Shown piece after piece: positions 43,408 through 51,786 of a stretch of 64,000 nt of DNA (the first letter of the stretch is position 1; each line of letters starts with the position of its first letter). A model generated the notes under the pieces. The model saw only the letters and a list, made by a program, of their open reading frames with translations, was not told the DNA's origin and ran no database searches. The position numbers were made by a program, and so were the translations under genes. Origin of the DNA: VAZQ01 sp963712565 (GTDB taxonomy: Bacteria > Pseudomonadota > Alphaproteobacteria > Rhizobiales > Xanthobacteraceae); the NCBI GenBank assembly GCA_963712565.1, contig CAVQIP010000068.1:62001-126000 (forward strand), written 5' to 3'.

Positions 43408-44385
43408 ATGACAGGTCGACACGTCCTCGCCGTAGCTGTTTTTTGCGCGCTCGGCGCCGCCAACGCAACGGCGCTGGCGCAGAGCGCGACGTTTCCCGAA
43501 CGGACCGTCCGCATCATCGTGCCGTTCCCCGCCGGCGGCGCCACCGACATCGTGGCCCGCGCGCTGGCGGAGCGCATGAGCGCCGCCTGGAAGCAGCCGG
43601 TCATCATCGAGAACATCGCGGGCGCCACCGGCGCAATCGGCGCGGCGCAGGCGGCGCGGGCGCCGCGCGACGGCTACACCCTGATCACCGGCGTCGGCAC
43701 CACCACCGCCATCCTGAAGGCGCTGAAATCGAACCTCGGCTTCGATCCGATCGACGACTTCACCGCTGTCTCGCTCATCACCACCTTTCCCAATATTCTG
43801 GTGGTGCGCGGCGATTTCCCGGCCGCCAGCGTCAAGGAACTGATCGAGGTGGTGAAGGCCAATCCGGGCAAATTCACCTATGCGACCTCGGGCTATGGAA
43901 GCTCGCTTCATCTCGCCGCCGAATTGTTCAAGCTGACGACGAAGACCGACATCGTCCACGTGCCGTTCACCGGCAGCGCGCCGGCGATCACCGCGCTGCT
44001 CGGCGGCCACGTCGACCTCATCTTCGATACCATCCCGTCGATCTGGCCGAGCGTTCAGAGCGGCAAGCTCAAGGCGCTCGGGGTGGCGAGCCGGCAGCGC
44101 GCGGTGGCGGTGCCCGACGTCCCGGCGATCGCGGAGACCTTGCCCGGCTTCGACGTGACCTCCTGGGAGGGCATCCTCGCGCCGGCCGGAACGCCCGCAG
44201 CGGTCGTGACCAGGATCGCGGACGAGGTCCGGCGGATCGTGGCGGAGCCGCAATTCGCCGAGACCTTGCTCAAGCTCGGCGCCGTCGCCACCAGCAACAC
44301 GCCGGAAGAGTTCGCGGCCTTCATCCGCAACGATTATGCCAAGTGGCAGCGGGTGGTGAGGGAGGCGGGTATCAAGGTGGAGTGA
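43408..44385 (+). CDS. Tripartite tricarboxylate transporter substrate-binding protein (Bug family)
   Basis: A 325-aa Bug/TctC-like binding protein. The signal peptide ends near residue 25 (ATALAQS). Family marks are the opening strand VRIIVPFPAGGATDIVARALAERM, GAAQAARAPRDGYTL and a lobe with VPFTGSAPAITALLGGHVDLIFD. No TctA or TctB membrane partner is adjacent; such orphan Bug proteins are common in soil bacteria. The ligand is probably an organic acid but cannot be told. Confidence 0.93.
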   Translation: MTGRHVLAVAVFCALGAANATALAQSATFPERTVRIIVPFPAGGATDIVARALAERMSAAWKQPVIIENIAGATGAIGAAQAARAPRDGYTLITGVGTTTAILKALKSNLGFDPIDDFTAVSLITTFPNILVVRGDFPAASVKELIEVVKANPGKFTYATSGYGSSLHLAAELFKLTTKTDIVHVPFTGSAPAITALLGGHVDLIFDTIPSIWPSVQSGKLKALGVASRQRAVAVPDVPAIAETLPGFDVTSWEGILAPAGTPAAVVTRIADEVRRIVAEPQFAETLLKLGAVATSNTPEEFAAFIRNDYAKWQRVVREAGIKVE

Positions 44386-44487
44386 CGGCGCAGAGAGAGA
44401 GCAGACCGCGTCTGTCGCCGGTTCGATGGTTAAACTCGCCGGCAGGTAATTCCGGCAACATCGCAACCGCGATAGCGCGCTTGCGGA

Positions 44488-45606
44488 TCACGCGCTGCCC
44501 CAGACCTGCCGTGCCACCTCCACCACCCGCGCGAGCTTCGCCTTCTCGACCTCTTCGGTCACCGCCACGTGCTCGGCGGCGCTGGTTGAGAACCCGCATT
44601 GCGGGCTCAAGCCCAGTTGCTCGAGCTTGATGTAGCGGCTTGCCTCCTCGATCCGGCGCTTGAGGAGGTCGACGCTTTCCAGTTCGCTGACCCGGGAGGC
44701 GACGAGGCCAAGCGCCACGAACTTTCCCGGCGGCACGAATTGCAGCGGCGCGAATGTGCCGGCGCGCGCATTGTCGTATTCGAGAAAGTAGTTCTCGATC
44801 TTCAGCTCGTTGAACAGCGGCGCGGCGATGGCGTCATAGCCGACATCCGCCTGCCAGTTGGGATCCTGGCTGCGGCACACGTGGATGGCGATCACCATCC
44901 CGTCCGGGGCGCCCGCGGCCACGGCATTGATGACGCCGATATAGGTTCGCAGCAGATCCGACCAGTCGTCGCCGCGCTCCGCCAGCAATCGGCGCACGCG
45001 CGCATCGCCGAGCTTCACCAGCGAGGTCTCGTCGATCTGCAGGTAGCCGCACCCGGCGTCGGCAAGCGAGCGCATTTCCTGAACGTAGGCGTCCACCAGG
45101 TCGGACCAGAACGCGTCCAGGTCGGGATAGACATCGCGGCTGATATTGGCGCGGCCGGCGCGATAATGAATGTAGCACGGGCCGGGGAGCGTGATCTTGG
45201 GCGTGCGCGCGGTCAGCGACTTGAGGAAGCGAAAGTCGTCGGCGTTCTGCGGCCCGCTCCAGGCGATGCGGTCGACGACCGTGGGAATGCGCCGCGCCAT
45301 CCGGTGGCCGTGGCTCTGCGATGCGGTCCAGCCCTGCTCCTCCGTCAGTTCGATCTGCACCCCGGAGATGCCGCAGCGCGTGAAGGAATCGGAATAGGTC
45401 CCGCGGCGGAACTCGCCGTCGGTGACGACTTGCAGGCCGATGTCTTCCTGCAGCTTGACCACGTCGGCAATGGCATCGTTCTCGATCGCCGCGAGCTTGC
45501 CGCGATCGAGTTCTCCCGCGGCATGCTGATGGCGTGCGCGCAGGAGCTCCGGTGGCCGCAACAGGCTGCCGATATGTTCGGCGCGGAACGGAGGCGGACG
45601 GGTCAT
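44488..45606 (-). CDS. Cobalamin-independent methionine synthase C-terminal-domain-like protein
   Basis: A 372-aa protein with the UROD/MetE-C barrel only. It opens with FRAEHIGSLLRP and has DGEFRRGTYSDSF. Likely zinc ligands are the H242 and C244 pair in IAIHVCRSQDPNW and the later cysteine C337 in GLSPQCGFST. True MetE is about twice as long with an N-terminal repeat, so this is a stand-alone relative that may move methyl groups from another donor. It is divergent from the binding-protein gene at 45840. Confidence 0.87.
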   Translation of the reverse strand: MTRPPPFRAEHIGSLLRPPELLRARHQHAAGELDRGKLAAIENDAIADVVKLQEDIGLQVVTDGEFRRGTYSDSFTRCGISGVQIELTEEQGWTASQSHGHRMARRIPTVVDRIAWSGPQNADDFRFLKSLTARTPKITLPGPCYIHYRAGRANISRDVYPDLDAFWSDLVDAYVQEMRSLADAGCGYLQIDETSLVKLGDARVRRLLAERGDDWSDLLRTYIGVINAVAAGAPDGMVIAIHVCRSQDPNWQADVGYDAIAAPLFNELKIENYFLEYDNARAGTFAPLQFVPPGKFVALGLVASRVSELESVDLLKRRIEEASRYIKLEQLGLSPQCGFSTSAAEHVAVTEEVEKAKLARVVEVARQVWGSA

Positions 45607-45839
45607 GGCGATGCGGTCCGGAGGCGGAGAGGTCGTCGCAAAGGCCTAGCACGACGCCGGCGTCGCGGTCTCGCTGCCCGCGGCCGTCTCGGCATTTCCG
45701 GCCCCTGTGTCCTCTGGTCCCATTCCGCGGTCGCGACCGGCGGGTGTATCGTGCCGGCAGCTGCCCTCGCAACGGGACGTGCCGAAGTCTCCGTTCTGGA
45801 ACGGGCTGCGGCGTCGCCATGAGAACAGGGAGATGCACC

Positions 45840-46862
45840 ATGTGGATGCTCCGATCGCGCTTCGCCTTGGCGGCAACCGCCATCTTGTTCGTTCCCCTCG
45901 GCCTCGCCGCCGCCAACGCCCAGACTCCGATCACGTTCGGCAAGACGATCGGCGGCAGCGGCTTCCACATTCCGAGCTACGTCGCGATGCATCAAGGTTA
46001 CTTCAAGGCGGAAGGCCTCGACGCCCGCGTCGTTTCGTTGACCGGCAAGGCGCTGGTCACCGCCGGACTGTCGGGCAATGTCGACTTCGTACCGATTCCG
46101 TCCGGCGGCGCGCAGGCGGCATTGAGCGGGGCGGAGATCCGCTACGTCGTCGGTGAATCGCTGAAGTCGCAGTGGGTGATCGTCGTGCGCAAGGAGATCG
46201 GCAAGCCCGAGGACCTCAAGGGCAAGACCATCGGTTACGGCCGCGCCGGTTCGGCCGACTACGACGAAGGCGCGACAGTGCTCAGCCGCTTCTTTCATAT
46301 GGACGTCGGCAAGGACTACAAGGTCATCTCGTTCCAGGGCGAGGCCGAGCGGATGGCCGCCTTGATCAACGGCGACATCCAGGGCGCCTTGGTCTCGGCG
46401 CCGCGCGTTCCCAAAGCGCTGGACGCCGGCATGAAGGTGCTGTTGCGGACCGGCGATTACGTCCCGCGCGCCGGCGGAACGATCTGGACGCGGAAAGCCT
46501 ACGTCGACCAGCACCCCGACACCGTCAGGAAAGTCATCCGCGCCATCGCCAACGGCGTGACCTATTTTCGCGACAACAGGGCGGGCTCGATCCCCGTGTT
46601 GAAGGAGCATCTCGGCATTGCGAGCGACCAGGAGGCCGGCATCATCTGGGACCAGTTGCACAACACCTTCGGCGCCGAAGTGCCCAAGGACCTGTTCCAC
46701 GAGATCCTCGAAGCGCGCCGGCAGACCATGATCGTCGCGAACCAGTGGGCGAAGGACAAGCCGCTGCCCGATCCGGAGCAGTTCCTGACCCGCGAGCTGC
46801 TGGAGTCGACGCTCAAGGACATGGCCTACGTGCCGACCAAGCTCGATGCGCCGAGCCACTGA
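45840..46862 (+). CDS. ABC transporter solute-binding protein (NMT1/SsuA-like)
   Basis: A 340-aa secreted binding protein (signal MWMLRSRFALAATAILFVPLGLAAANA). It has GGSGFHIPSYVAMHQGYFKAEGL, GNVDFVPIPSGGAQAALSGAEIRYV and LKGKTIGYGRAGSADYDEG. The ATG at 45840 has AGGGAGA 6 nt upstream. It is convergent with the permease genes at 47045-48730, separated by a dual-hairpin repeat, and most likely supplies that transporter. Confidence 0.9.
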   Translation: MWMLRSRFALAATAILFVPLGLAAANAQTPITFGKTIGGSGFHIPSYVAMHQGYFKAEGLDARVVSLTGKALVTAGLSGNVDFVPIPSGGAQAALSGAEIRYVVGESLKSQWVIVVRKEIGKPEDLKGKTIGYGRAGSADYDEGATVLSRFFHMDVGKDYKVISFQGEAERMAALINGDIQGALVSAPRVPKALDAGMKVLLRTGDYVPRAGGTIWTRKAYVDQHPDTVRKVIRAIANGVTYFRDNRAGSIPVLKEHLGIASDQEAGIIWDQLHNTFGAEVPKDLFHEILEARRQTMIVANQWAKDKPLPDPEQFLTRELLESTLKDMAYVPTKLDAPSH

Positions 46863-46875
46863 TGCCAGAGCGCTG

Positions 46876-47021
46876 GTAGGGTGGGCATTGCGCGCTCTCG
46901 GTTCTTTCATCCGCACCTCTTGTGCCGCGCAATGCCCACGCGTTCCGTCCGCGTGGGCAAAATCGCGCGTTGCAGGAGTGCGAATTTCCGGCCCTCGGCA
47001 AGCGATTTTGCCCACCCTACG
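46876..47021. repeat. Dual-hairpin intergenic repeat, copy 1
   Basis: A 146-bp element framed by GTAGGGTGGGCA at the left end and TGCCCACCCTAC at the right. Inside are two stem-loops: one pairs GGGCATTGCGCG with CGCGCAATGCCC, the other pairs GTGGGCAAAATCGC with GCGATTTTGCCCAC. Copies 2 (61379) and 3 (62354) share the same blocks. It lies between two convergent genes, where it may also stop transcription. Confidence 0.85.
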
Positions 47022-47044
47022 CATTATTCCAATCGATCGAAGTA

Positions 47045-47899
47045 TCAGTAGTCGGCGGTGTGCCGCGGCCGCCAGCGGGTGAGGCGATCCTCGATCAGCT
47101 TCAGCAGCCCGGTCATCAGCAGCGACATCGCCGCGAACACGATCAGCCCGGCGAATACGATATCGACCTGATAGCGGCCCGACGCCTGCACCATCAGCAC
47201 GCCGAGCCCCTCCTCGGAGCCGAAGAATTCGGCCACCACGACGCCGAGCACGGCGCGGCCGATCCCGAGCCGCAGCCCGGCCACCACATAGGGCAGCGAA
47301 TTCGGCAGCACCACCAGGCGCGCGACATCCCATTCCTTGGCGCCGAACGAGCGCACGACGTTGATCAGGATCTTGTCGGCGTTTCGCACGCCTTCGTAAG
47401 TGTTGATCAGGATGGGAAACAGCGCGCCGATGAACACGATGACCACCTTCGACCACAGCCCCAAGCCGAACCAGAGCAGCACGAGCGGCAGGAACACCAG
47501 CCGCGGCGTAGCGTTGAACGCGGTGATGAAGGGGTCGAGCATCGCATTGAGGGTCCGCGAGCGGCCGAGCAGGACGCCGAGCGGCAGCCCCACCACGATC
47601 GACAGTACGAGCCCGAGCGCGAAGCCGGAAGCGCTGACGCCGAGCGGAGCCCAGATCGTGCCGGTCGCGAACATCGTCCAGAGCGTGCCTGCGATCTGAC
47701 TCGGCGTCGTGAAGAAGAGCTTGGTGCCCGGCGACATCGTGAAGACGTGAGGCGCCAGCTGCCATACGATGAGGAGGAGAGCGATGCTGCCGGCGCCGAG
47801 CATGATCGGCTCGAAACGCCGCCACGGATGGGTGGCCGGTGCGACGAAGTCGTCGGCCGGCATCGAGATGGTCGCCTTGATGGCCTCGGTCCCGCTCAT
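47045..47899 (-). CDS. ABC transporter permease (SsuC/TauC-like)
   Basis: A 284-aa inner-membrane permease of the nitrate/sulfonate/taurine type, with about six transmembrane segments. It has the cytoplasmic EAA-type loop (NVVRSFGAKEWDVARLVVLPNSLPYVVAGLRLGIGRA, read in pieces) near residues 180-215. A C-terminal segment ends WRPRHTADY. It forms an operon with a second permease (4-bp gap) and an ATPase upstream. Confidence 0.93.
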   Translation of the reverse strand: MSGTEAIKATISMPADDFVAPATHPWRRFEPIMLGAGSIALLLIVWQLAPHVFTMSPGTKLFFTTPSQIAGTLWTMFATGTIWAPLGVSASGFALGLVLSIVVGLPLGVLLGRSRTLNAMLDPFITAFNATPRLVFLPLVLLWFGLGLWSKVVIVFIGALFPILINTYEGVRNADKILINVVRSFGAKEWDVARLVVLPNSLPYVVAGLRLGIGRAVLGVVVAEFFGSEEGLGVLMVQASGRYQVDIVFAGLIVFAAMSLLMTGLLKLIEDRLTRWRPRHTADY

Positions 47900-47902
47900 C
47901 GG

Positions 47903-48730
47903 CTATTGCCCGGCGCGCCAGGGGAACGCCGCGCGCTCCGCCCACCGCACCGCCTCCGTGAGCATGACCGCGATCATCATGATGGTGAGGATGCAGGCGA
48001 ACATGCGATCGAGCGCGTAGATGTCGCCGAACCGGGCGATCGCATAGCCGATTCCCTCCGAGGCCGCGAAGAATTCGCCGACCAGCACGCCGACCAGCGC
48101 GCGGCCGACGGCAAGGCGCGCGCCGGCGACGATGTACGGCAGGATGCTCGGCAGGATCACCTTGGCATAAAGGTCCTTCTCGCTGCCGCCGAGCGAGCGG
48201 ACGACATTGATCAGCAGCGGGTCGACGGCGCGTACGCCGGCATAGGCGTTGAAGACGAACGGGAAGACCGCGAGCGCGAAGATGATGATCGCCTTTCCCG
48301 CCACGCCGACGCCGAAGAATACGACGACCAGCGGCGCCAGCGCGACCAGCGGGCTGGCATAGAGCATCGTCATCAGGGGATCGAGCGCGTAGCCGACGCG
48401 TGCGCGCCAGCCCATGACCACGCCGAACGCCACGCCGACGACGGCGGCGGCGGTGAAACCGTAGACGAAGGGCACGGCACTGACCGCGAGGTCGTGGAAC
48501 AGCTCGCCGGTCGCAACCAGATCGAGGAAGCCGCCGAGGATCAGGCTCGGCTTGCTGATGAACAGCGCATTGAATGGGACGACGAGAAACAGCGCCTGCC
48601 AGGCGGCAAAGAACAGCACCACCGCCAGGCAGCCGAGCAGGAGCTTGCGGTGGCGTTCCGCAAAGCCCGGTCGCGTCACGATGTCCTCGGCCTCGATCAG
48701 ACCGAGATCTCGTCCTTCAGCGCGTGCCAT
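47903..48730 (-). CDS. ABC transporter permease (SsuC/TauC-like), second subunit
   Basis: A 275-aa paralogue of the downstream permease, with GFAERHRKLLLGCLAVVLFFAAWQALFL as TM1 and an EAA-like loop (NVVRSLGGSEKDLYAKVILPSILPYIVAGARLAVGRA, in pieces). The ATPase gene overlaps it by 34 bp. Two different permeases in one operon suggest a heterodimeric channel. Confidence 0.93.
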   Translation of the reverse strand: MARAEGRDLGLIEAEDIVTRPGFAERHRKLLLGCLAVVLFFAAWQALFLVVPFNALFISKPSLILGGFLDLVATGELFHDLAVSAVPFVYGFTAAAVVGVAFGVVMGWRARVGYALDPLMTMLYASPLVALAPLVVVFFGVGVAGKAIIIFALAVFPFVFNAYAGVRAVDPLLINVVRSLGGSEKDLYAKVILPSILPYIVAGARLAVGRALVGVLVGEFFAASEGIGYAIARFGDIYALDRMFACILTIMMIAVMLTEAVRWAERAAFPWRAGQ

Positions 48731-49467
48731 ATCTCGAGTTTCAGATCGTTGAACTGCGGCGTCACCCGCATCTCGTAGTCGCGCGGCCGCGGCAAATCGA
48801 TCGCAAAGATCTTCTTGGCGTGGCCCGGGCGCTTGGTCATCACCATCACGCGGTCAGACAGATAGATCGCCTCGTCGATCTGATGAGTGACGAACAGCAC
48901 CGTCTTGCGCGCCGTCTGCCAGATGCGCAGCAGCTCGACCTGCATCAAATCGCGGGTCTGGGCATCGAGCGCGGCGAACGGCTCGTCCATCAGAAGCACG
49001 TCGGGGTCGGTGGCGAGCGCGCGCGCGAGACCGACGCGCTGCTTCATGCCGCCCGAAAGTTCATGCGGGTAGTGACCCTCGAAGCCGACGAGGCCGACCA
49101 TCTCGATCAGGCGCCCGCAGATGCTGCGGCGGGCGCTGGCCGCAACCCCCTTCAGTTCAAGCCCGAGCTCGACGTTGCTCTGCACGGTCCGCCACGGCAG
49201 CAGCCCGAACTCCTGGAATACCATGGCGCGATCGGACCCGGGCCCGGCGATCCGTCTGCCGTGCATGGTGAGATCGCCGGAATCCGGCTTCAACAAGCCG
49301 AGCAGGACGTTGAGGAACGTGCTCTTGCCGCAACCGGATGGCCCGACGATCGATAGGAATTCGCCTTCGCCGACATCGATGTCGAAACCGCGCAGCGCGC
49401 GCACCGGTCCGCGGTTCGGCGGCCGAAAGGTCAGGCTGATATTGCGGCCTTCAATATAGGCTTGCAT
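48697..49467 (-). CDS. ABC transporter ATP-binding protein (SsuB/TauB-like)
   Basis: A 256-aa ATPase: Walker A SIVGPSGCGKST, Q-loop VFQEFGLLPWRTV, signature HELSGGMKQRVGLARAL, Walker B VLLMDEPFAALD, H-loop VTHQIDEAIYLSD. It heads the minus-strand operon ATPase, permease, permease, next to the binding protein at 45840-46862. Confidence 0.95.
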   Translation of the reverse strand: MQAYIEGRNISLTFRPPNRGPVRALRGFDIDVGEGEFLSIVGPSGCGKSTFLNVLLGLLKPDSGDLTMHGRRIAGPGSDRAMVFQEFGLLPWRTVQSNVELGLELKGVAASARRSICGRLIEMVGLVGFEGHYPHELSGGMKQRVGLARALATDPDVLLMDEPFAALDAQTRDLMQVELLRIWQTARKTVLFVTHQIDEAIYLSDRVMVMTKRPGHAKKIFAIDLPRPRDYEMRVTPQFNDLKLEIWHALKDEISV

Positions 49468-49913
49468 GAAACGCCATGACGGCTCGCGATCGGCTTGCTG
49501 TTCCCCGCGCAGGACGGCCGCCCATCATGGGACCAATCCGGCGGTCCGCAAGGCAGCCATTAGTCGCGGCCGGCGCGAATGCTGCATTGCAACCGAGACG
49601 TCGAGTCCTGCTCGCGGTCGTGGCAGAAGCGAGGCGGTGCGGTTGCAAGTTCCGGCGCCGCGATGCGGCCGGCGCGATCTCGGATCAAGCGCACGTTGCC
49701 AGCAAGTTCGCGCCCGGTTTCCCGCGTTCCGCCGATCACGAGAGTATGCGCCGACCGTCCGATCCGCGCTCCTCGTGAGAGGGGAGCCGGCCCGCGCCGG
49801 CCTTCGCATGTCGCATTGCGTTTGCAACGTTTTTTCCGGAGACTGGCTGGCGCGGCCGCTCTACGAAGAGCGCGGGGGCGGGGGTACGGGACGTCGCCGT
49901 AGAGGAGGAAGCC
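49468..49913. promoter_or_regulatory. Divergent intergenic region between two ABC transporter operons
   Basis: These 446 bp contain no credible gene; the open frames over them have unlikely composition. Three TTGCAA palindromes occur at 49587, 49643 and 49822. A small GC hairpin (GCCGGC-CCGC-GCCGGC) lies near 49787-49802. Strong ribosome-binding signal GAGGAGGAAG sits before the ATPase gene at 49914. Both operon promoters are expected here. Confidence 0.5.
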
Positions 49914-50735
49914 ATGGTCGCCGGGGAAGCAGCAGCTGGTTCAGCCATTGTCGCCGACGGCGCCAGCAAGCTTTTCCTCGACGGAACCGTGGTCGCCTTC
50001 CATCAACTGTCGCTTGCGGTCCGGCGCAACGAGATCATGTGCGTGGTGGGTCCGTCGGGCTGCGGCAAGACCACGCTGCTGCGCTGCATCGCCGGCCTCA
50101 CCGATCTGAGCAGCGGCACGCTCTTGGTTCACGGCCAGCCGGTGGCCGGCCGGCCGCCCGACGGCGTCGCCATGGTGTTCCAGCATTTCGGCCTGCTGCC
50201 GTGGAAGACCGTCTACGACAACGCGGCCTTTGGGCTCGCCATGGCGCGCGTGCCGCGCGCGGAGATCGCGGCGCGGGTCGCGCATTATCTCGAGCTGGTC
50301 GGGCTCACCGGCTTCGAAAGCCATTATCCCTACCAGCTCTCCGGCGGCATGCAGCAGCGCGTGGGGCTCGTGCGCGCACTGGCCGTGAACCCGTCGATCC
50401 TGTTGATGGACGAGCCGTTCGCGGCGCTCGACGCGCAGACCCGCGAGATCCTGCAAGAGGAGCTGCTGGCGCTGATGGAGCGGCCGGACGAGCGCAAGAC
50501 CATGGTCTTCATCACCCATTCGATCGATGAGGCGATCCTGCTGGGCGACCGCATCGCGGTGATGAGCGCCCGTCCCGGCCGCATCAAAGAAGTGCTCGAC
50601 ATGCCGTTCGGCTGGCCGCGCAACGCCGATGCAGTGCGCTCAGATCCGCGCTTTGCCGAGTTTCGTCTGCATATCTGGCATCAGCTGCACACCGCGAAGC
50701 CGCGGGCCCTGCGTGCGCCGAGAGAGGTTGCGTGA
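49914..50735 (+). CDS. ABC transporter ATP-binding protein (SsuB/TauB-like), second system
   Basis: A 273-aa ATPase: Walker A CVVGPSGCGKTT, Q-loop VFQHFGLLPWKTV, signature QLSGGMQQRVGLVRAL, Walker B ILLMDEPFAALD, H-loop ITHSIDEAILLGD. It leads a plus-strand operon with a permease (GTGA overlap) and a binding protein. It is a close paralogue of the ATPase at 48697-49467 in the opposite orientation. Confidence 0.95.
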   Translation: MVAGEAAAGSAIVADGASKLFLDGTVVAFHQLSLAVRRNEIMCVVGPSGCGKTTLLRCIAGLTDLSSGTLLVHGQPVAGRPPDGVAMVFQHFGLLPWKTVYDNAAFGLAMARVPRAEIAARVAHYLELVGLTGFESHYPYQLSGGMQQRVGLVRALAVNPSILLMDEPFAALDAQTREILQEELLALMERPDERKTMVFITHSIDEAILLGDRIAVMSARPGRIKEVLDMPFGWPRNADAVRSDPRFAEFRLHIWHQLHTAKPRALRAPREVA

Positions 50736-51601
50736 CCACCGTCGAGCAAGCCCGCAGCGATTTGCCCGAGCGGCAGCCCCCGCTCGATCTGTCCGGCGAC
50801 CAGGCCCGCGCCGAACGGGTCGCCGCCGAGCGCAGGCATCGCCGCCAGTGGATCAATCTGACGATCCGGCTGGCGTCGCTCGCGATCGCGCTCGTGCTGT
50901 GGGAGCTGGCGGCCTGGAACGTCGACCCCGTGCTCTTTACCTCGCCGACGAAGGTGGCGGTGGCGGCGTACGACATGGTGCTGAGCGGCGAGCTGTGGAC
51001 CTATCTGTGGCCGAGCCTGGTCGTGCTCGCGATCGGTTTGGCGTTCGCGGTGGTGTTCGGGATCGGCATCGGCCTCTTGCTGGCGCGGTTCTGGGTGCTC
51101 GACGTCGCGCTCACCGTCTACATCACCTTCCTCTATTCGATTCCGTCGGTTGCCCTGGTTCCGCTCATCGTGCTGTGGGCCGGCTTCGACACCACGGCGA
51201 AGGTGATCATCCTGTTCCTGTTCGCCTTCTTTCCGATGGTGATCAACACCTATCAGGGCGTCAAAAGCGTCGACCCGAAGCTGCTCGAGGTCGGCCGCGC
51301 CTTCCGTTGCTCGGAAGGGCAGTTGTGGTGGAACATCGTGTTGCCGGCGGCGCTGCCGTTCATCGTCACCGGATTGCGGCTGGCGCTCGGGCGCGGCTTG
51401 ATCGGCATGGTGCTGGCCGATCTCTATACCGCGATCTCCGGCATCGGCTATCTGATCGTGCGCACGGCCTCAACCTACCAGGTCGACAAGATGTTCGTGC
51501 CGATCGTGACGCTTGGGCTGCTGGGTGTGACGCTCACGGCGCTGCTGCGCTTGGCCGAGAAATACGTGGCGCCCTGGACCGCGGCGTCGCAAGAGGACTG
51601 A
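50732..51601 (+). CDS. ABC transporter permease (SsuC/TauC-like), second system
   Basis: A 289-aa permease starting with GTG at 50732, overlapping the ATPase stop by 4 bp. After a hydrophilic N-terminus of about 45 residues it has six hydrophobic segments and an EAA-like loop (LLEVGRAFRCSEGQLWWNIVLPAALPFIV, in pieces). A single permease gene here suggests a homodimeric channel, unlike the neighbouring system. Confidence 0.93.
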   Translation: MTTVEQARSDLPERQPPLDLSGDQARAERVAAERRHRRQWINLTIRLASLAIALVLWELAAWNVDPVLFTSPTKVAVAAYDMVLSGELWTYLWPSLVVLAIGLAFAVVFGIGIGLLLARFWVLDVALTVYITFLYSIPSVALVPLIVLWAGFDTTAKVIILFLFAFFPMVINTYQGVKSVDPKLLEVGRAFRCSEGQLWWNIVLPAALPFIVTGLRLALGRGLIGMVLADLYTAISGIGYLIVRTASTYQVDKMFVPIVTLGLLGVTLTALLRLAEKYVAPWTAASQED

Positions 51602-51633
51602 TCCGATGGACTTGAACTCAGCTGTCCTCATCG

Positions 51634-51718
51634 CGTCATGGCCGGGCTTGACCCGGCCATCCATCATACTTCGTAATGGTTTTTCCGATGGATGCGCGGG
51701 TCAAGCCCGCGCATGACG
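51634..51718. repeat. Long imperfect inverted repeat with CGTCATG ends
   Basis: An 85-bp element with ends CGTCATG and CATGACG and two arms of about 32 bp: CGTCATGGCCGGGCTTGACC-type left arm against GGTCAAGCCCGCGCATGACG-type right arm. The arms match except at a GGCC/CGCG block. It lies between a permease gene and its binding-protein gene. Such palindromes are frequent in Rhizobiales intergenic DNA as I recall. Confidence 0.8.
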
Positions 51719-51786
51719 GAGCAACGATCGCGGCTGGCGATATAAAGCGGGGTTGCGGGCGAAAGGAAAAAGCAAGGAAACGCGCC

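Noticed and set aside
44488..45606. Complete MetE methionine synthase
   Set aside because: Only the C-terminal-type barrel is present (372 aa against about 750) and no N-terminal half is encoded nearby.
46922..48778. A 618-codon plus-strand open frame opposite two permease genes
   Set aside because: Extremely rich in Arg, Asp, His and Gln with no domain; it mirrors the permease codons and covers a repeat.
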